64,000 bases of DNA from an uncultured Prevotellaceae bacterium (GTDB lineage: Bacteria > Bacteroidota > Bacteroidia > Bacteroidales > Bacteroidaceae), in contig OMQN01000002.1 in assembly GCA_900313235.1 (NCBI GenBank), positions 1-64,000 on the forward strand, in the 5' to 3' direction. The notes beneath the pieces were generated by a model. The model saw only the letters and a list, made by a program, of their open reading frames with translations, ran no database searches and was not told the origin of the DNA. This document shows, piece by piece, positions 1 to 8,426 of the stretch; the first letter of the stretch is position 1; each line of letters starts with the position of its first letter. Made by a program: the position numbers and the translations under genes.

Positions 1-15
1 ATGTTATACAATACC

Positions 16-43
16 TATATTTGCGAAAAAAATTGTAATTTTG
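16..43 (+). promoter_or_regulatory. Candidate -7 boxes for hpt
   Basis: Two matches to the Bacteroidota -7 consensus TAnnTTTG lie before hpt: TATATTTG at 16-23 and TAATTTTG at 36-43. The window edge cuts off most of the -33 region, so which box is used cannot be decided. Confidence 0.4.
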
Positions 44-67
44 TGCCAAAATTCATGTTTTTTAAAA

Positions 68-604
68 ATGAGCATAGTTAAAATCAAGGACAAAACGTTT
101 AAAACGTCGATATCCGAAGCTGAGATTAAACAGCGTATTAAGGAGTTGGCTGCACAGGTCAGCCGTGATCTGGAAGGTAAGAATCCACTCTTTCTCGGTG
201 TGTTGAACGGTTCGTTTATCTTTGCCGCTGATTTGATGCGCGAGATGACAATCCCCTGTGAGATATCGTTTGTCAAGTTGGCTTCTTATCAAGGCACCAT
301 CTCGACAGGTAAGGTGAAGGAGGTAATTGGCATCAACGAAGACCTGACAGGTAGGACAGTAGTCATCGTGGAAGACATCGTCGACACCGGGGCTACCATG
401 AAGCAGATGATGGAGGCTTTGGGTACTCGTAATCCGGCATCGATAGATATCTGCACGCTTTTCGTCAAGCCTGACAAACTGAAGGAACCTATTGATATCA
501 AGTATGCAGCCTTCTCTATTCCCAATGACTTTATCGTGGGTTACGGATTGGACTATGACCAGCAAGGCCGACAGTTGAAAGAGATATATACTTTGGTAGA
601 ATAA
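68..604 (+). CDS. hpt: Hypoxanthine phosphoribosyltransferase
   Basis: Purine salvage enzyme that joins hypoxanthine (and usually guanine) to PRPP, giving IMP or GMP in the cytoplasm. The 178-residue product has the normal length for the family and carries the PRPP-binding loop VVIVEDIVDTGATM near residues 95-108, with the paired acidic residues of that motif intact, and the early VLNGSFIFAADL segment that binds pyrophosphate. The ATG at 68 is preferred over a GTG at 41 because homologues begin with a short segment like SIVKIKDKTF. It heads a plus-strand run followed by adk and obgE, a purine nucleotide and GTPase grouping common in Bacteroidota. Confidence 0.93.
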   Translation: MSIVKIKDKTFKTSISEAEIKQRIKELAAQVSRDLEGKNPLFLGVLNGSFIFAADLMREMTIPCEISFVKLASYQGTISTGKVKEVIGINEDLTGRTVVIVEDIVDTGATMKQMMEALGTRNPASIDICTLFVKPDKLKEPIDIKYAAFSIPNDFIVGYGLDYDQQGRQLKEIYTLVE

Positions 605-746
605 ACTAAACTATGCTATGAGGCAAATCAAGCTACCCCACCTGCCCAGTGATGTGGAGTCCCGTAACAAGGACCTCATGACCGACTTGTGGTATAAAGG
701 CAAAGAAACACAAATCAAACATGACCAAATAGTAATAAAAATCAGG

Positions 747-1319
747 ATGAAGAACATTGTAATTTTTGGCGCTCCCGGATCAGGAAAGGGAACCCAGAGT
801 GATTTGATGATTGAGCACTACGGACTGGGACATATCTCTACCGGTGACGTGCTTCGTAACGAGATTAAGAATGGTACAGAACTGGGTAAGACCGCTCAGG
901 GCTTTATTGACAATGGTCAGCTGATACCCGACGACCTGATGGTATCGATTCTGGCTAAAAAGTATGACGAGTTCGGCCGTGGCCATAAGGGCGTTATCTT
1001 TGACGGTTTCCCTCGTACCATCCCACAGGCAGAGGCCTTGAAGAAGATGCTTGACGAGCGTGGCGACAAGGTGGCAGCGATGATTGAACTCGACGTCCCT
1101 GAGGATGAACTGATGACTCGACTGATTAAGCGTGGTCAGGAGAGTGGACGTGCCGACGATAACGAAGAGACCATCAAGAAGCGTCTCGTGGTCTATCACT
1201 CACAGACACAGCCGCTGATCGAGTGGTATAAGAAGGAAGGTCTGCACCACCATATCAATGGCAGTGGTACGCTGGAGCGCATCTTCGGCGACATTCAGAA
1301 TGTAATCGATAACTTGTAA
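747..1319 (+). CDS. adk: Adenylate kinase
   Basis: Reversibly converts AMP and ATP to two ADP in the cytoplasm. The P-loop GAPGSGKGTQ is at residues 7-16, the AMP-binding ISTGDVLR near 30, and the GFPRT motif near 84. The LID region is the short form without zinc cysteines. At 190 residues it matches short-type bacterial adenylate kinases. The reading frame is open back to 618, but the ATG at 747 places the P-loop at the usual distance from the N-terminus, so I reject the 43-residue extension. The stop is directly followed by the obgE ATG (TAA then ATG), which suggests coupled translation. Confidence 0.95.
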   Translation: MKNIVIFGAPGSGKGTQSDLMIEHYGLGHISTGDVLRNEIKNGTELGKTAQGFIDNGQLIPDDLMVSILAKKYDEFGRGHKGVIFDGFPRTIPQAEALKKMLDERGDKVAAMIELDVPEDELMTRLIKRGQESGRADDNEETIKKRLVVYHSQTQPLIEWYKKEGLHHHINGSGTLERIFGDIQNVIDNL

Positions 1320-2492
1320 ATGGAAAGTAACTTCGTAGACTACGTAAAAATCATGTGCCGGTCGGGCAAGGGCGGTAAAGGCTCTATGCACCTGCGTCAT
1401 GTAAAGTATAACCCTAACGGCGGACCCGACGGTGGTGACGGCGGTAAAGGAGGTAGCATCATCCTGCGTGGCAACCACAACTACTGGACGCTGCTGCATC
1501 TGAAATACGAACGCCACATCTTTGCCGAACATGGAGGCAATGGCGGTCGCGACAAGTGTCATGGCACCGACGGCAAGGACATCTATATCGATGTGCCTTG
1601 TGGTACGGTGGTCTATAATGCCGAGACGGGAAAGTATGTCTGCGATATTACCTATGACGGACAAGAGATAGTCTTACTGAAAGGTGGACGCGGCGGACTG
1701 GGTAATTTCCAGTTCCGCTCGGCTACCAATCAGGCTCCACGTTATGCACAACCTGGAGAACCCATGCAGGAGATGACCATCATCCTGGAACTGAAGCTGT
1801 TGGCTGATGTCGGTTTGGTGGGCTTCCCCAATGCGGGTAAGTCGACACTGCTGTCGTCGCTGTCGAATGCTCGTCCGAAGATTGCCAACTATCCCTTTAC
1901 CACCATGGAACCTTCGCTGGGCATTGTGGGCTATCGCGACAACAAGTCGTTTGTCATGGCCGACATCCCGGGCATCATTGAGGGGGCTGCTGACGGTAAA
2001 GGCCTCGGATTGCGCTTCCTGCGCCACATAGAGCGTAACTCACTATTGCTCTTTATGGTGCCTGGCGATACCGACGACATCAAGCGTGAATACGAGATAC
2101 TGCTCAACGAGTTGGCACAGTTTAATCCCGACATGCTCGAGAAGCACCGTGTGCTGGCCATTACCAAGTGCGACCTGCTGGACGCGGAACTGATTGAAAT
2201 GTTGCGTGAAACCCTGCCACAGGATCTTCCTTGTGTGTTTATTTCCGCTGTCGCCAATCAGGGCCTTGACGAACTGAAGGACGTACTGTGGCGTGAACTC
2301 AATGCAGAGAGCAATAAGTTGGCTGCCGTGATGGCGGAAGATACGCTGGTACACCGCGACAAGGACATGACACGCTTTGCCGAGGAACTGGCAGAAGAGG
2401 GTGAAGACGAGGATATCGAGTATGTAGACGACGTAGAAGAGGTGGACGACTTCGAGGAGTTGGAGGACCTTGAAGATTTTGAATACGAATAA
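1320..2492 (+). CDS. obgE: GTPase Obg (CgtA)
   Basis: Obg-family GTPase needed for late 50S ribosome assembly and linked to stress signalling. Residues 1-158 form the glycine-rich Obg fold (runs such as GGDGGKGG and GGRGGLGN). The G domain follows: G1 GFPNAGKST near 165, G3 DIPGIIEG near 212, and G4 TKCD near 281 (the consensus is NKxD, so Thr replaces Asn). The last 40 residues are a strongly acidic tail, common for Obg in this phylum. The start codon directly follows the adk stop. Length 390 is typical. Confidence 0.95.
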   Translation: MESNFVDYVKIMCRSGKGGKGSMHLRHVKYNPNGGPDGGDGGKGGSIILRGNHNYWTLLHLKYERHIFAEHGGNGGRDKCHGTDGKDIYIDVPCGTVVYNAETGKYVCDITYDGQEIVLLKGGRGGLGNFQFRSATNQAPRYAQPGEPMQEMTIILELKLLADVGLVGFPNAGKSTLLSSLSNARPKIANYPFTTMEPSLGIVGYRDNKSFVMADIPGIIEGAADGKGLGLRFLRHIERNSLLLFMVPGDTDDIKREYEILLNELAQFNPDMLEKHRVLAITKCDLLDAELIEMLRETLPQDLPCVFISAVANQGLDELKDVLWRELNAESNKLAAVMAEDTLVHRDKDMTRFAEELAEEGEDEDIEYVDDVEEVDDFEELEDLEDFEYE

Positions 2493-2496
2493 GTCC

Positions 2497-3546
2497 ATGA
2501 AGATACGTCACCTCACCCTCGTCCTTGCCATGATGGTCGCACTGTCGTCGTGTGCTCAGACACAGTTTACGGCGCTGGAGCAACAGCAGATTAGCATAGA
2601 GGATCCGAGTCTCTTTGAGAAGTCGGAAGCCTTCACTATCGACTTTAGCAGTGGGCGCGACCGTGACTACTCCTTCCCCTTGCCTGTGGGTAAGGCGAAG
2701 GTGATGTCGGACTATTCTGTAGAGATAGAGACCGTACGAGGTGATGCTGTCAAGTCGATGTTTGCTGGCGTGGTACGTCTGTCCCGACATAGTGCTACCT
2801 TCGGAAATGTCATCGTGGTACGTCATGGCAACGGTCTGGAGACGATGTATGCCAATAATGCAGAGAATCTTGTCAAGTCTGGCGACCGTGTCAAGGCTGG
2901 GCAGACCATCGCCATTGTCGGCTCTGAGAAAGGGCGCACGTTCTGCCGTTTTGCCGTTATGGTCAATGGTAGCCGTATCAATCCTTCCATCATCTTCAGT
3001 CCCGAGAGTCACCTGTTGCGCCAGCAGGTGGTGCTGTTTCAGAAAACTGCCAACTGGAAAGTCAACGTCAGTGTGCTGAAAGAGCCGATGCTGGAAGCGA
3101 CAGAACCTGCGCAATGGTGGAGCTACCCGCTACCTGGTGCCAAGGTGATTAGTCCGTTTGGCAGACGTGGTGGACGCCGTCATACGGGGGTTGACCTGAA
3201 GACGGTCAACAAGGACAATATCCTGGCAGCCTTTGCTGGCGAAGTGGTCTTTTCAGGTCGTTTCTCCGGGTATGGTAATCTGGTCAGGATACGTCATGAC
3301 AATGGTCTGGAGACCTATTACAGTCACAACTCTAAGAACTTGGTGAATGTGGGCGATCAGGTCAAGGCTGGACAGGTTATCGCTCTTGTCGGACAGACAG
3401 GTCGTGCCTCTACACCTCATCTGCATTTCGAGACCCGTATTGGTGGACAAGCAGTCAACCCGAATCGCTTCTTCGACCACGGAACACATTCTATCCGTTT
3501 GGAGGCCTTTAACAAAAAGCGTGACGGCTACGTCATCAAGCGTTAA
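2497..3546 (+). CDS. M23 (LytM) peptidase lipoprotein with two LytM-like repeats
   Basis: Probable cell-wall endopeptidase exported as a lipoprotein. The N-terminus MKIRHLTLVLAMMVALSSCAQ ends in a lipobox (LSSC, Cys19). Two LytM-like modules follow. The C-terminal one has the zinc-binding HTGVD and HLHF motifs and should be active. The N-terminal one keeps the fold-type sequence (GNVIVVRHGNGLETMYANN, then VKAGQTIAIVG) but lacks both His motifs, so it is a degenerate copy. The repeats share the pattern HGNGLET or HDNGLET followed by DRVKAGQ or DQVKAGQ. The ATG at 2497 was chosen over 2470 because it starts a clean signal peptide and leaves 4 bases after obgE. Part of the hpt-adk-obgE transcript by spacing. 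Confidence 0.85.
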   Translation: MKIRHLTLVLAMMVALSSCAQTQFTALEQQQISIEDPSLFEKSEAFTIDFSSGRDRDYSFPLPVGKAKVMSDYSVEIETVRGDAVKSMFAGVVRLSRHSATFGNVIVVRHGNGLETMYANNAENLVKSGDRVKAGQTIAIVGSEKGRTFCRFAVMVNGSRINPSIIFSPESHLLRQQVVLFQKTANWKVNVSVLKEPMLEATEPAQWWSYPLPGAKVISPFGRRGGRRHTGVDLKTVNKDNILAAFAGEVVFSGRFSGYGNLVRIRHDNGLETYYSHNSKNLVNVGDQVKAGQVIALVGQTGRASTPHLHFETRIGGQAVNPNRFFDHGTHSIRLEAFNKKRDGYVIKR

Positions 3547-3578
3547 GCGATGCTTGCGTCATACTCTTAACGCCTTTT
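3540..3578 (+). terminator. Terminator between converging M23 and gldH genes
   Basis: Arms GCGTTAAG at 3540-3547 and CTTAACGC at 3566-3573 pair perfectly over 8 bases and are followed by CTTTT. The left arm overlaps the stop codon of the M23 gene. Confidence 0.5.
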
Positions 3579-4044
3579 ACTCTCCTTCCTTGATTCTGAT
3601 GCCGGCACTGGTAATGCCAGGAAGTATCTCGCGTTTCATGTCGTGGTGTATCTCCACATGCAGTGAGTCACCACGATGAAGCTGTAGCGTCTTCAGCGGG
3701 AACAGATACTGATATTGGCTGACACCCTGTCCTGTTGCATTGCCGCGATCGTCGATGAGGTCACAGTCCAAGGTGTCTGTTGTCGCCACTCCCGAGGGAT
3801 AGATGTGCTGTTCAACGATGAGTGTCAGTCGCATGAACGGATAATTGTTGCTGATGCGCAATGCCACCTCTTCTTGGTAGGTGGCATCCGCAGTGAGAGG
3901 GGCTATGTTGAAGGTCAGCCGGTCATTCTTCTCCCATCCACCCTCGGAGATGTCTTCGTGGTGGTAATAGACGGTAGACTGCTTACAGGCTGTCAGCAGA
4001 CATACAGTCAGAAGGAGGAGAAGAAAACGACACCTATTGGTCAT
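3577..4044 (-). CDS. gldH: Gliding motility lipoprotein GldH
   Basis: Predicted lipoprotein of the GldH family, known from Flavobacterium gliding and type IX secretion gene sets and present in non-gliding Bacteroidota. The 155-residue product starts MTNRCRFLLLLLTVCLLTACK with a clear lipobox (LTAC). The mature part has the family pattern WEKNDRLTFNI, with later LRISNNYPFMRL and LEGD-like RGDSLHVEIHHDM. The frame is open 66 bases further upstream, but the ATG at 4044 gives the signal peptide directly. It overlaps the end of the PSP1 gene by 11 bases. The presence of sorting-type tails elsewhere in the window fits a T9SS-bearing organism. Confidence 0.82.
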   Translation of the reverse strand: MTNRCRFLLLLLTVCLLTACKQSTVYYHHEDISEGGWEKNDRLTFNIAPLTADATYQEEVALRISNNYPFMRLTLIVEQHIYPSGVATTDTLDCDLIDDRGNATGQGVSQYQYLFPLKTLQLHRGDSLHVEIHHDMKREILPGITSAGIRIKEGE

Positions 4045-5155
4045 TGCGAGGGGCTTGTGGCTTGCGGTTCTTCTTCTTCTTTTTCTTCTTCGAACGGTCA
4101 AAGCGTGCAATGTTCTCTTGGGTGGCCAGGTCGACAGGACCTTGTGCTACCTTCTTACCGCCATCAACCGTCAGGCTGTCAGGTTTCTCGCCTCGGCGGT
4201 TCATCTCTATAATCTGCTTGGCACGCTCTGCCGTGATGGTCTCCAAGTTTGCAGCGATATTCTTGTCGGTAGAGTAGGTGATAAGACCTGCAAGAATGTC
4301 AGCCTTGAAATAGTAGTAGTCGGCATCCAACGTCTGCAGCTGTACATCCTTAGGAGGCAACTGGCGTCCGGCTTCTACATAGTCGTCGACCTCGTAGTTC
4401 AGACAGCATTTGAGCTTAGCACACATACCCGCCAGCTTCTGAGGATTCAGCGAGATGTCCTGATAGCGGGCTGCCTGCGTACCAACGCTGACGAAGTTCT
4501 TCATCCAGGTGGCGCAGCAGAGTTCGCGACCGCAGGGACCCGTACCGCCAATGAGGCCAGCCTCCTGACGCGCACCAATCTGCTTCATCTCAATACGTAC
4601 ATGGAAGGTAGCGGCAAGGTCTTTGATGAGCTGTCGGAAGTCGACACGCTCGTCAGCGATATAGTAGAAGATGGCCTTGTTGCAGTCGCCTTGGTATTCC
4701 ACGTCGCCAATTTTCATCTTAAGTCCCAGGCCCTTGGCAATCTGACGACTCTCAATCATAGTGGCATGCTCACGACTCTTGGCTTCCTGGTATTTCTCCA
4801 TGTCTACAGGACGGGCGATGCGATAGACGCGGCGAATGTCGTCCATGGACTTCAGGTTCGCCTTTTTCATCTGCATCAGTGCTAGACGGCCTGTCAGCGA
4901 TACCACTCCGATGTCGTGGCCGGGGTTGGCCTCGACAGCAACGATGTCGCCCTTCTTCAGTGGCAGGTTGTTGACATTGTGGTAGTAGCCCTTGCGGGTA
5001 TGTTTGAACTGTACCTCTACCAAGTCGGTGGTATCGGTATTTCCTGGTACATCGGCCAACCAGTCGTAGGTGTTCAACTGACGATCCTGTCTACCTACAG
5101 CGTGCTTGCAAAGTCCGCGGTCGCAACCAGTCATAATCATGAGTTCTTTCTCCAT
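4034..5155 (-). CDS. PSP1-domain protein, RicT/YaaT-like
   Basis: Cytoplasmic PSP1-domain protein. In Bacillus the relative RicT (YaaT) forms an Fe-S-bearing complex that affects RNA processing and phosphorelay; a role here is unknown. Two cysteine clusters, CGRELCC near residue 204 and CAKLKCC near 243, match the conserved PSP1 cysteines. The final part is rich in Lys, with a run of eight, before QAPRNDQ. The gene sits between holB (17 bases) and gldH (11-base overlap), the usual Bacteroidota arrangement. Length 373. Confidence 0.82.
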   Translation of the reverse strand: MEKELMIMTGCDRGLCKHAVGRQDRQLNTYDWLADVPGNTDTTDLVEVQFKHTRKGYYHNVNNLPLKKGDIVAVEANPGHDIGVVSLTGRLALMQMKKANLKSMDDIRRVYRIARPVDMEKYQEAKSREHATMIESRQIAKGLGLKMKIGDVEYQGDCNKAIFYYIADERVDFRQLIKDLAATFHVRIEMKQIGARQEAGLIGGTGPCGRELCCATWMKNFVSVGTQAARYQDISLNPQKLAGMCAKLKCCLNYEVDDYVEAGRQLPPKDVQLQTLDADYYYFKADILAGLITYSTDKNIAANLETITAERAKQIIEMNRRGEKPDSLTVDGGKKVAQGPVDLATQENIARFDRSKKKKKKKNRKPQAPRNDQ

Positions 5156-5172
5156 ATATTTCGTTTTTTTTC

Positions 5173-6282
5173 TTATTTCTGAATGAGTAGTACTATCATC
5201 TGCAGAGCCATATCGAAAAACACAATCTTGGCATTGGCATTCTGTCCGATGTCGCGGATGGCACGGTCAATGAGTTCCGTGATGGGCAGGATGTTGGCCT
5301 CGTTGATGAAGCGGGCGAAGTTGCGTGCAAACTCCTCTTCACGCTGTGACATATAGCAGAGGTCTTCCTGACGGAAGTTGTACATAAAATTCTCACGGAT
5401 GAGTCGGAGGAAATAGGTGAGGAAACGCTTCTGGCGCTCACGACCCATAGATGCCAGCTGTTCGCTCCACTGTTTGAGTTCCTTGATTTTGCGTTGGTAG
5501 GCCAGTCGCATCAGTGCCTGGAAGAGATCCAGAAACAGTTCGTTCTCCGTGTCGGCAGTGAGCAGTTCCATCGCTTGCCGCCAGCTGCCGTTGGCCATGC
5601 GACTGATGCGCAGTGCCATGTCATCACTCAGTCCACGCTTGTCTTTCAGTGCCTGACAGATGCTCTCTGTGTCGATGCGCTTCACGTCAATGCGCTGCAC
5701 ACGACTGCGGATGGTCTCCAACAGTTTTTCCGGTTCTTCGCAAACCATGATAAAGATAGTCTGCGAGGGTGGCTCCTCTAACAACTTGAGTATCTTGTTG
5801 GCGCACTCAATATTCATGCGCTCCGGTAGCCAGATGATGCTGACCTTATAGCCGCCCTGACTCGACTTCAACGATAGCTTGCGGATCAGCGCGTCGCTCT
5901 CGCCGGCAGTGATGATAGCCTGTTGGTTCTCGCCACCCATCTGTTCCAACCAGTCTGTCATGGTGAAGTAGTAGCCGCTCATTACCATGTCGTGCCACTC
6001 CTTGGCAAAGTCGTCGCTGACAGGCTTGTGGTCGCTACCCATCGAAGGCAGTTTGATGGTAGGGAAGGTAAAGTGAAGGTCGGGGTGCTCCAGCTTGTCG
6101 ACCATAGCAGAGGGCTTTTGGCCGTTAGCTGTTAGCAATACTTTGGCAAAGCCGATGGCCAACGCTTTCTTTCCACAACCTTGCGGGCCACATAACATCA
6201 GGGCGTGGGGCAGACGCTCCTCGCTAACCAGCTGCATCAGCCGCTGCTGTATGTCCTGTTGTCCTATGACCTGTTCAAACAT
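5173..6282 (-). CDS. holB: DNA polymerase III delta' subunit
   Basis: Clamp-loader subunit of the replicative polymerase. A Walker-A-like GPQGCGKK is at residues 31-38, and a sensor segment KILKLLEEPPSQTIF near 162 and SRV (usually SRC) near 193 match the family. Where other delta' proteins carry a four-cysteine zinc module before the conserved HPDLHF segment, this one has only about eleven residues (ANGQKPSAMVD) and no cysteine. The DNA coding this spot resembles a dispersed repeat. The gene start overlaps the metF stop by one base (TAATG). Length 369. Confidence 0.87.
   Translation of the reverse strand: MFEQVIGQQDIQQRLMQLVSEERLPHALMLCGPQGCGKKALAIGFAKVLLTANGQKPSAMVDKLEHPDLHFTFPTIKLPSMGSDHKPVSDDFAKEWHDMVMSGYYFTMTDWLEQMGGENQQAIITAGESDALIRKLSLKSSQGGYKVSIIWLPERMNIECANKILKLLEEPPSQTIFIMVCEEPEKLLETIRSRVQRIDVKRIDTESICQALKDKRGLSDDMALRISRMANGSWRQAMELLTADTENELFLDLFQALMRLAYQRKIKELKQWSEQLASMGRERQKRFLTYFLRLIRENFMYNFRQEDLCYMSQREEEFARNFARFINEANILPITELIDRAIRDIGQNANAKIVFFDMALQMIVLLIQK
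6119..6140. repeat. Dispersed GTTAGCTGTTAGC-type repeat inside holB
   Basis: The bases around 6121-6138 read GCCGTTAGCTGTTAGCAA. They resemble the tandem TAGCTAACTG repeats at 12493-12520. Here the sequence is translated as LLTANG on the minus strand. Confidence 0.5.
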
Positions 6283-7238
6283 TATAACAATCGTTTGGCT
6301 ATTTCTGCTACCGAGTCGACAGCCGACACGGTGTAGAAGTGGATGTTATGGATGCCGGCATCATATAGTTCCTGGCACTGTGCCGTGGTCCACTCAATAC
6401 CCAGCTGGCGAGCCTGCTCGTCGGTCTTGCACTTGACAATCTCTTTGGCCAGCGCCTCTGGAATGTCGCAGTGGAAGGTCTTGGGAACCACGGTCAACTG
6501 GCTGAGCTTAGCCATGGGTTTGATGCCGGGAACGATGGGGATGGTGATGCCCATCTCGCGTGCCTTCTTGACGAAGCTGAAATATTTCTGGTTGTCGAAG
6601 AACAACTGGGTGACGGCATACTGTGCGCCCAGGTCCTGCTTCTGCTTCAGATACTCCATGTCACGTTCCAGGTTGGGGGCCTCCTCGTGCTTCTCCGGAT
6701 AGCAGGCTACTCCGAAGTCGAACTTCGGACCGGGGTGCTTGATGGGAGTGCCGTCAGCAAAGAAACCCTCGTTGAAGCGTACTACCTGCTGGATGAGGTC
6801 GGTGGTATGGGCATGACCGCCGGGAGTAGGCTTAAACTGGCTGTCCTCCTTCGCTTTGTCGCCACGTAGCAGCATCAGATTGCGGATGCCTAAGAATTGG
6901 AGGTCAAGCAGTTCGTACTCTATCTGCTCTATGGTCTGTCCGCTGCAGATGACATGCGGCTCTACCGGAATGTCATAGCGGTGCTGGATGGCTGCTGCTA
7001 TGGCGATGGTGCCTGGGCGACGGCGGATGCGCTGTCGCTCATATTGTCCGTTGCTCAACTCCTTGTAGACATACTCCGAGTGGTGGGTCGTGATGTTGAT
7101 AAAGGCAGGGTTGAAAACAGCCAACTTGTCGATGGTCTGGAACAATGCCTCCGTACCGTTGCCTTTCAGAGGCGGCAGTACTTCAAAGGAGAAACGCTTC
7201 TCACCGGTATTGAGTTTGATGTAGTCTGCTACTGTCAT
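6282..7238 (-). CDS. metF: Methylenetetrahydrofolate reductase
   Basis: Reduces 5,10-methylene-THF to 5-methyl-THF with a flavin cofactor, feeding methionine synthesis. The 318-residue product opens MTVADYIKLNTGEKRFSFEVLPP, the family's folate/flavin N-terminal strand with catalytic Glu, then has FINITTHHSE, a GTIAIAAAIQ segment and NLMLLRGD near residue 120. The ATG at 7238 is chosen because it starts just before that conserved strand; the frame runs open 60 bases further. First gene of the metF-holB-PSP1-gldH run. Confidence 0.93.
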   Translation of the reverse strand: MTVADYIKLNTGEKRFSFEVLPPLKGNGTEALFQTIDKLAVFNPAFINITTHHSEYVYKELSNGQYERQRIRRRPGTIAIAAAIQHRYDIPVEPHVICSGQTIEQIEYELLDLQFLGIRNLMLLRGDKAKEDSQFKPTPGGHAHTTDLIQQVVRFNEGFFADGTPIKHPGPKFDFGVACYPEKHEEAPNLERDMEYLKQKQDLGAQYAVTQLFFDNQKYFSFVKKAREMGITIPIVPGIKPMAKLSQLTVVPKTFHCDIPEALAKEIVKCKTDEQARQLGIEWTTAQCQELYDAGIHNIHFYTVSAVDSVAEIAKRLL

Positions 7239-7267
7239 TTTTTTGCTTCTGAACCACTTATAAGCTA

Positions 7268-7275
7268 CAAAATTA
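7268..7275 (-). promoter_or_regulatory. Candidate -7 box for metF
   Basis: On the minus strand TAATTTTG fits TAnnTTTG, about 30 bases before the metF ATG. No TTTG at the expected distance was found, so support is limited. Confidence 0.3.
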
Positions 7276-7318
7276 GTTAAAAAGTTGCAAACGTACAAGG
7301 ATTTTCAGATAAAAATGC

Positions 7319-7326
7319 TACTTTTG
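7319..7326 (+). promoter_or_regulatory. Candidate -7 box for receiver gene
   Basis: TACTTTTG fits TAnnTTTG and lies 43 bases before the ATG of the receiver gene. The leader that follows holds a 12-base tandem repeat. Confidence 0.4.
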
Positions 7327-7328
7327 TA

Positions 7329-7352
7329 ATCTATTAACGAATCTATTAACGA
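7329..7352 (+). repeat. 12-base tandem repeat in the leader of the receiver gene
   Basis: ATCTATTAACGA occurs twice, head to tail, at 7329-7340 and 7341-7352, between the -7 box and the ATG at 7370. It could be a slippage product or a paired protein site. Confidence 0.7.
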
Positions 7353-7369
7353 AACAACCGATTAAAACT

Positions 7370-7723
7370 ATGAAACGAATCCTTGTTGCAGAAGACAACG
7401 ACAGCAATTATTTGCTGATGACCTTTATTCTCAAAGGACATTATGAGTTTTTCCGTGCCATGGACGGACAGGAGGCTATTGATAAAGCGACCACCGAGCA
7501 CCCTGACATGGTACTGATGGATCTGAAGATGCCCAAGGTGGATGGGTTAGTTGCTACTAAACAAATCAAGGGTATGATGCCCAGTCTACCGATTGTTGCA
7601 TTGACAGCCAATGCGTTCGATAGTGACCGCCAGCAGGCTATGGAGGCTGGATGTGATGCTTTTCTCTCCAAGCCCGTCAGTGCCGTTGACTGCCTGAAGA
7701 CCATTGAAAAACTGATTAAGTAG
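7370..7723 (+). CDS. Single-domain response regulator (receiver only)
   Basis: A stand-alone CheY-like receiver of 117 residues with no output domain. The acidic pair E8/D9, phospho-acceptor D51 (in VLMDLKMP), T79 (VALTA) and K101 (SKP) are all present, so it should accept a phosphate. The sequence is of the type fused to hybrid histidine kinases. Its partner is not adjacent; the nearest kinase in the window is at 18532-20187. It stands alone on the plus strand with its own candidate promoter. Confidence 0.88.
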   Translation: MKRILVAEDNDSNYLLMTFILKGHYEFFRAMDGQEAIDKATTEHPDMVLMDLKMPKVDGLVATKQIKGMMPSLPIVALTANAFDSDRQQAMEAGCDAFLSKPVSAVDCLKTIEKLIK

Positions 7724-7771
7724 TTCTGTGCGTTTCTCTTTCTCTTGACGACTGCTTATCGCTATAGGAGT

Positions 7772-8260
7772 CTATAGGGGGGTATTCTGTGCCCATAACC
7801 GATAAGGGTTTTTACGTAGCTGACTGTTGTAATAACGACGGTCACCGGTTACTTCTTTCCCGATGAAATGGGGGATAATGGGCTCTTCGTCGGTTGACGA
7901 GAGTTCCACCTCAGCCATGACAAGCCCTTCGTTGTCGCCAAAGAACTCGTCGACTTCAAAGGTGTGGTCGCCACTCTTGACGAGCCAGCGAACCTTGTCG
8001 ATCAAGCCAGGCTCACAGAGCTTCATCAACTGTCGGGCATCATCCAGTGGTATCTCGTATTCGAATTCTGCGCGTGCCAAACCACCGACTTCCGAAGGCC
8101 CCTTGATGGTCACATAGGCGCGCTCGTCCCTGATACGGATGCGTACGGTGCGACCACGCTCACTGCAGATATAACCTTGTTGGATGTGGCTTTTAGAAAA
8201 AGCCTCGTGCTTGTACGAGTCGTCAAGCACGAGGAACTTACGTTCAATCTCCAGCGCCAT
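7772..8260 (-). CDS. CYTH-domain protein (triphosphate tunnel metalloenzyme)
   Basis: Member of the CYTH superfamily (tripolyphosphatase or class IV adenylyl cyclase-like). The diagnostic ExExK motif is seen as E4-I-E6-R-K8 at the N-terminus, followed by alternating charged strands (RIRIRDE, YVTIKG, AEFEYEIP, FEVDEFFGDN, LVMAEVEL) that line the tunnel. Small bacterial members of 150-160 residues usually hydrolyse inorganic triphosphate; the substrate here is not known. Last gene of a minus-strand run with the small membrane protein, prfB and an acyl-CoA synthetase. Confidence 0.85.
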   Translation of the reverse strand: MALEIERKFLVLDDSYKHEAFSKSHIQQGYICSERGRTVRIRIRDERAYVTIKGPSEVGGLARAEFEYEIPLDDARQLMKLCEPGLIDKVRWLVKSGDHTFEVDEFFGDNEGLVMAEVELSSTDEEPIIPHFIGKEVTGDRRYYNSQLRKNPYRLWAQNTPL

Positions 8261-8261
8261 G

Positions 8262-8405
8262 CTATGCCATCATTGAGAAGGTCCAAATCAGATAGATAAT
8301 AGCGAGGACGATGAGTCCGCCAAAGATCCAACCGACAACTTTCTTACCTTTCTCTTCCTGCTTCTTGGCATAAGCTTCGCGCTTTGCGTTTACTTTCTTG
8401 TTCAT
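8262..8405 (-). CDS. Small single-pass membrane protein, 47 residues
   Basis: An ORF starting MNKKVNAKREAYAKKQEEKG and ending FSMMA. The first 23 residues are highly charged, and residues 24-42 form one hydrophobic segment (VVGWIFGGLIVLAIIYLIW), so it should sit in the inner membrane with the basic part in the cytoplasm. It lies one base from the CYTH gene and 21 bases from prfB, within the same run. No function recognised. Confidence 0.7.
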   Translation of the reverse strand: MNKKVNAKREAYAKKQEEKGKKVVGWIFGGLIVLAIIYLIWTFSMMA

Positions 8406-8426
8406 AGTATTTAATGTTTTTAGTGA

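Noticed and set aside
618..746. 43-residue N-terminal extension of adenylate kinase
   Set aside because: Known adenylate kinases start a few residues before the P-loop, as the ATG at 747 does.
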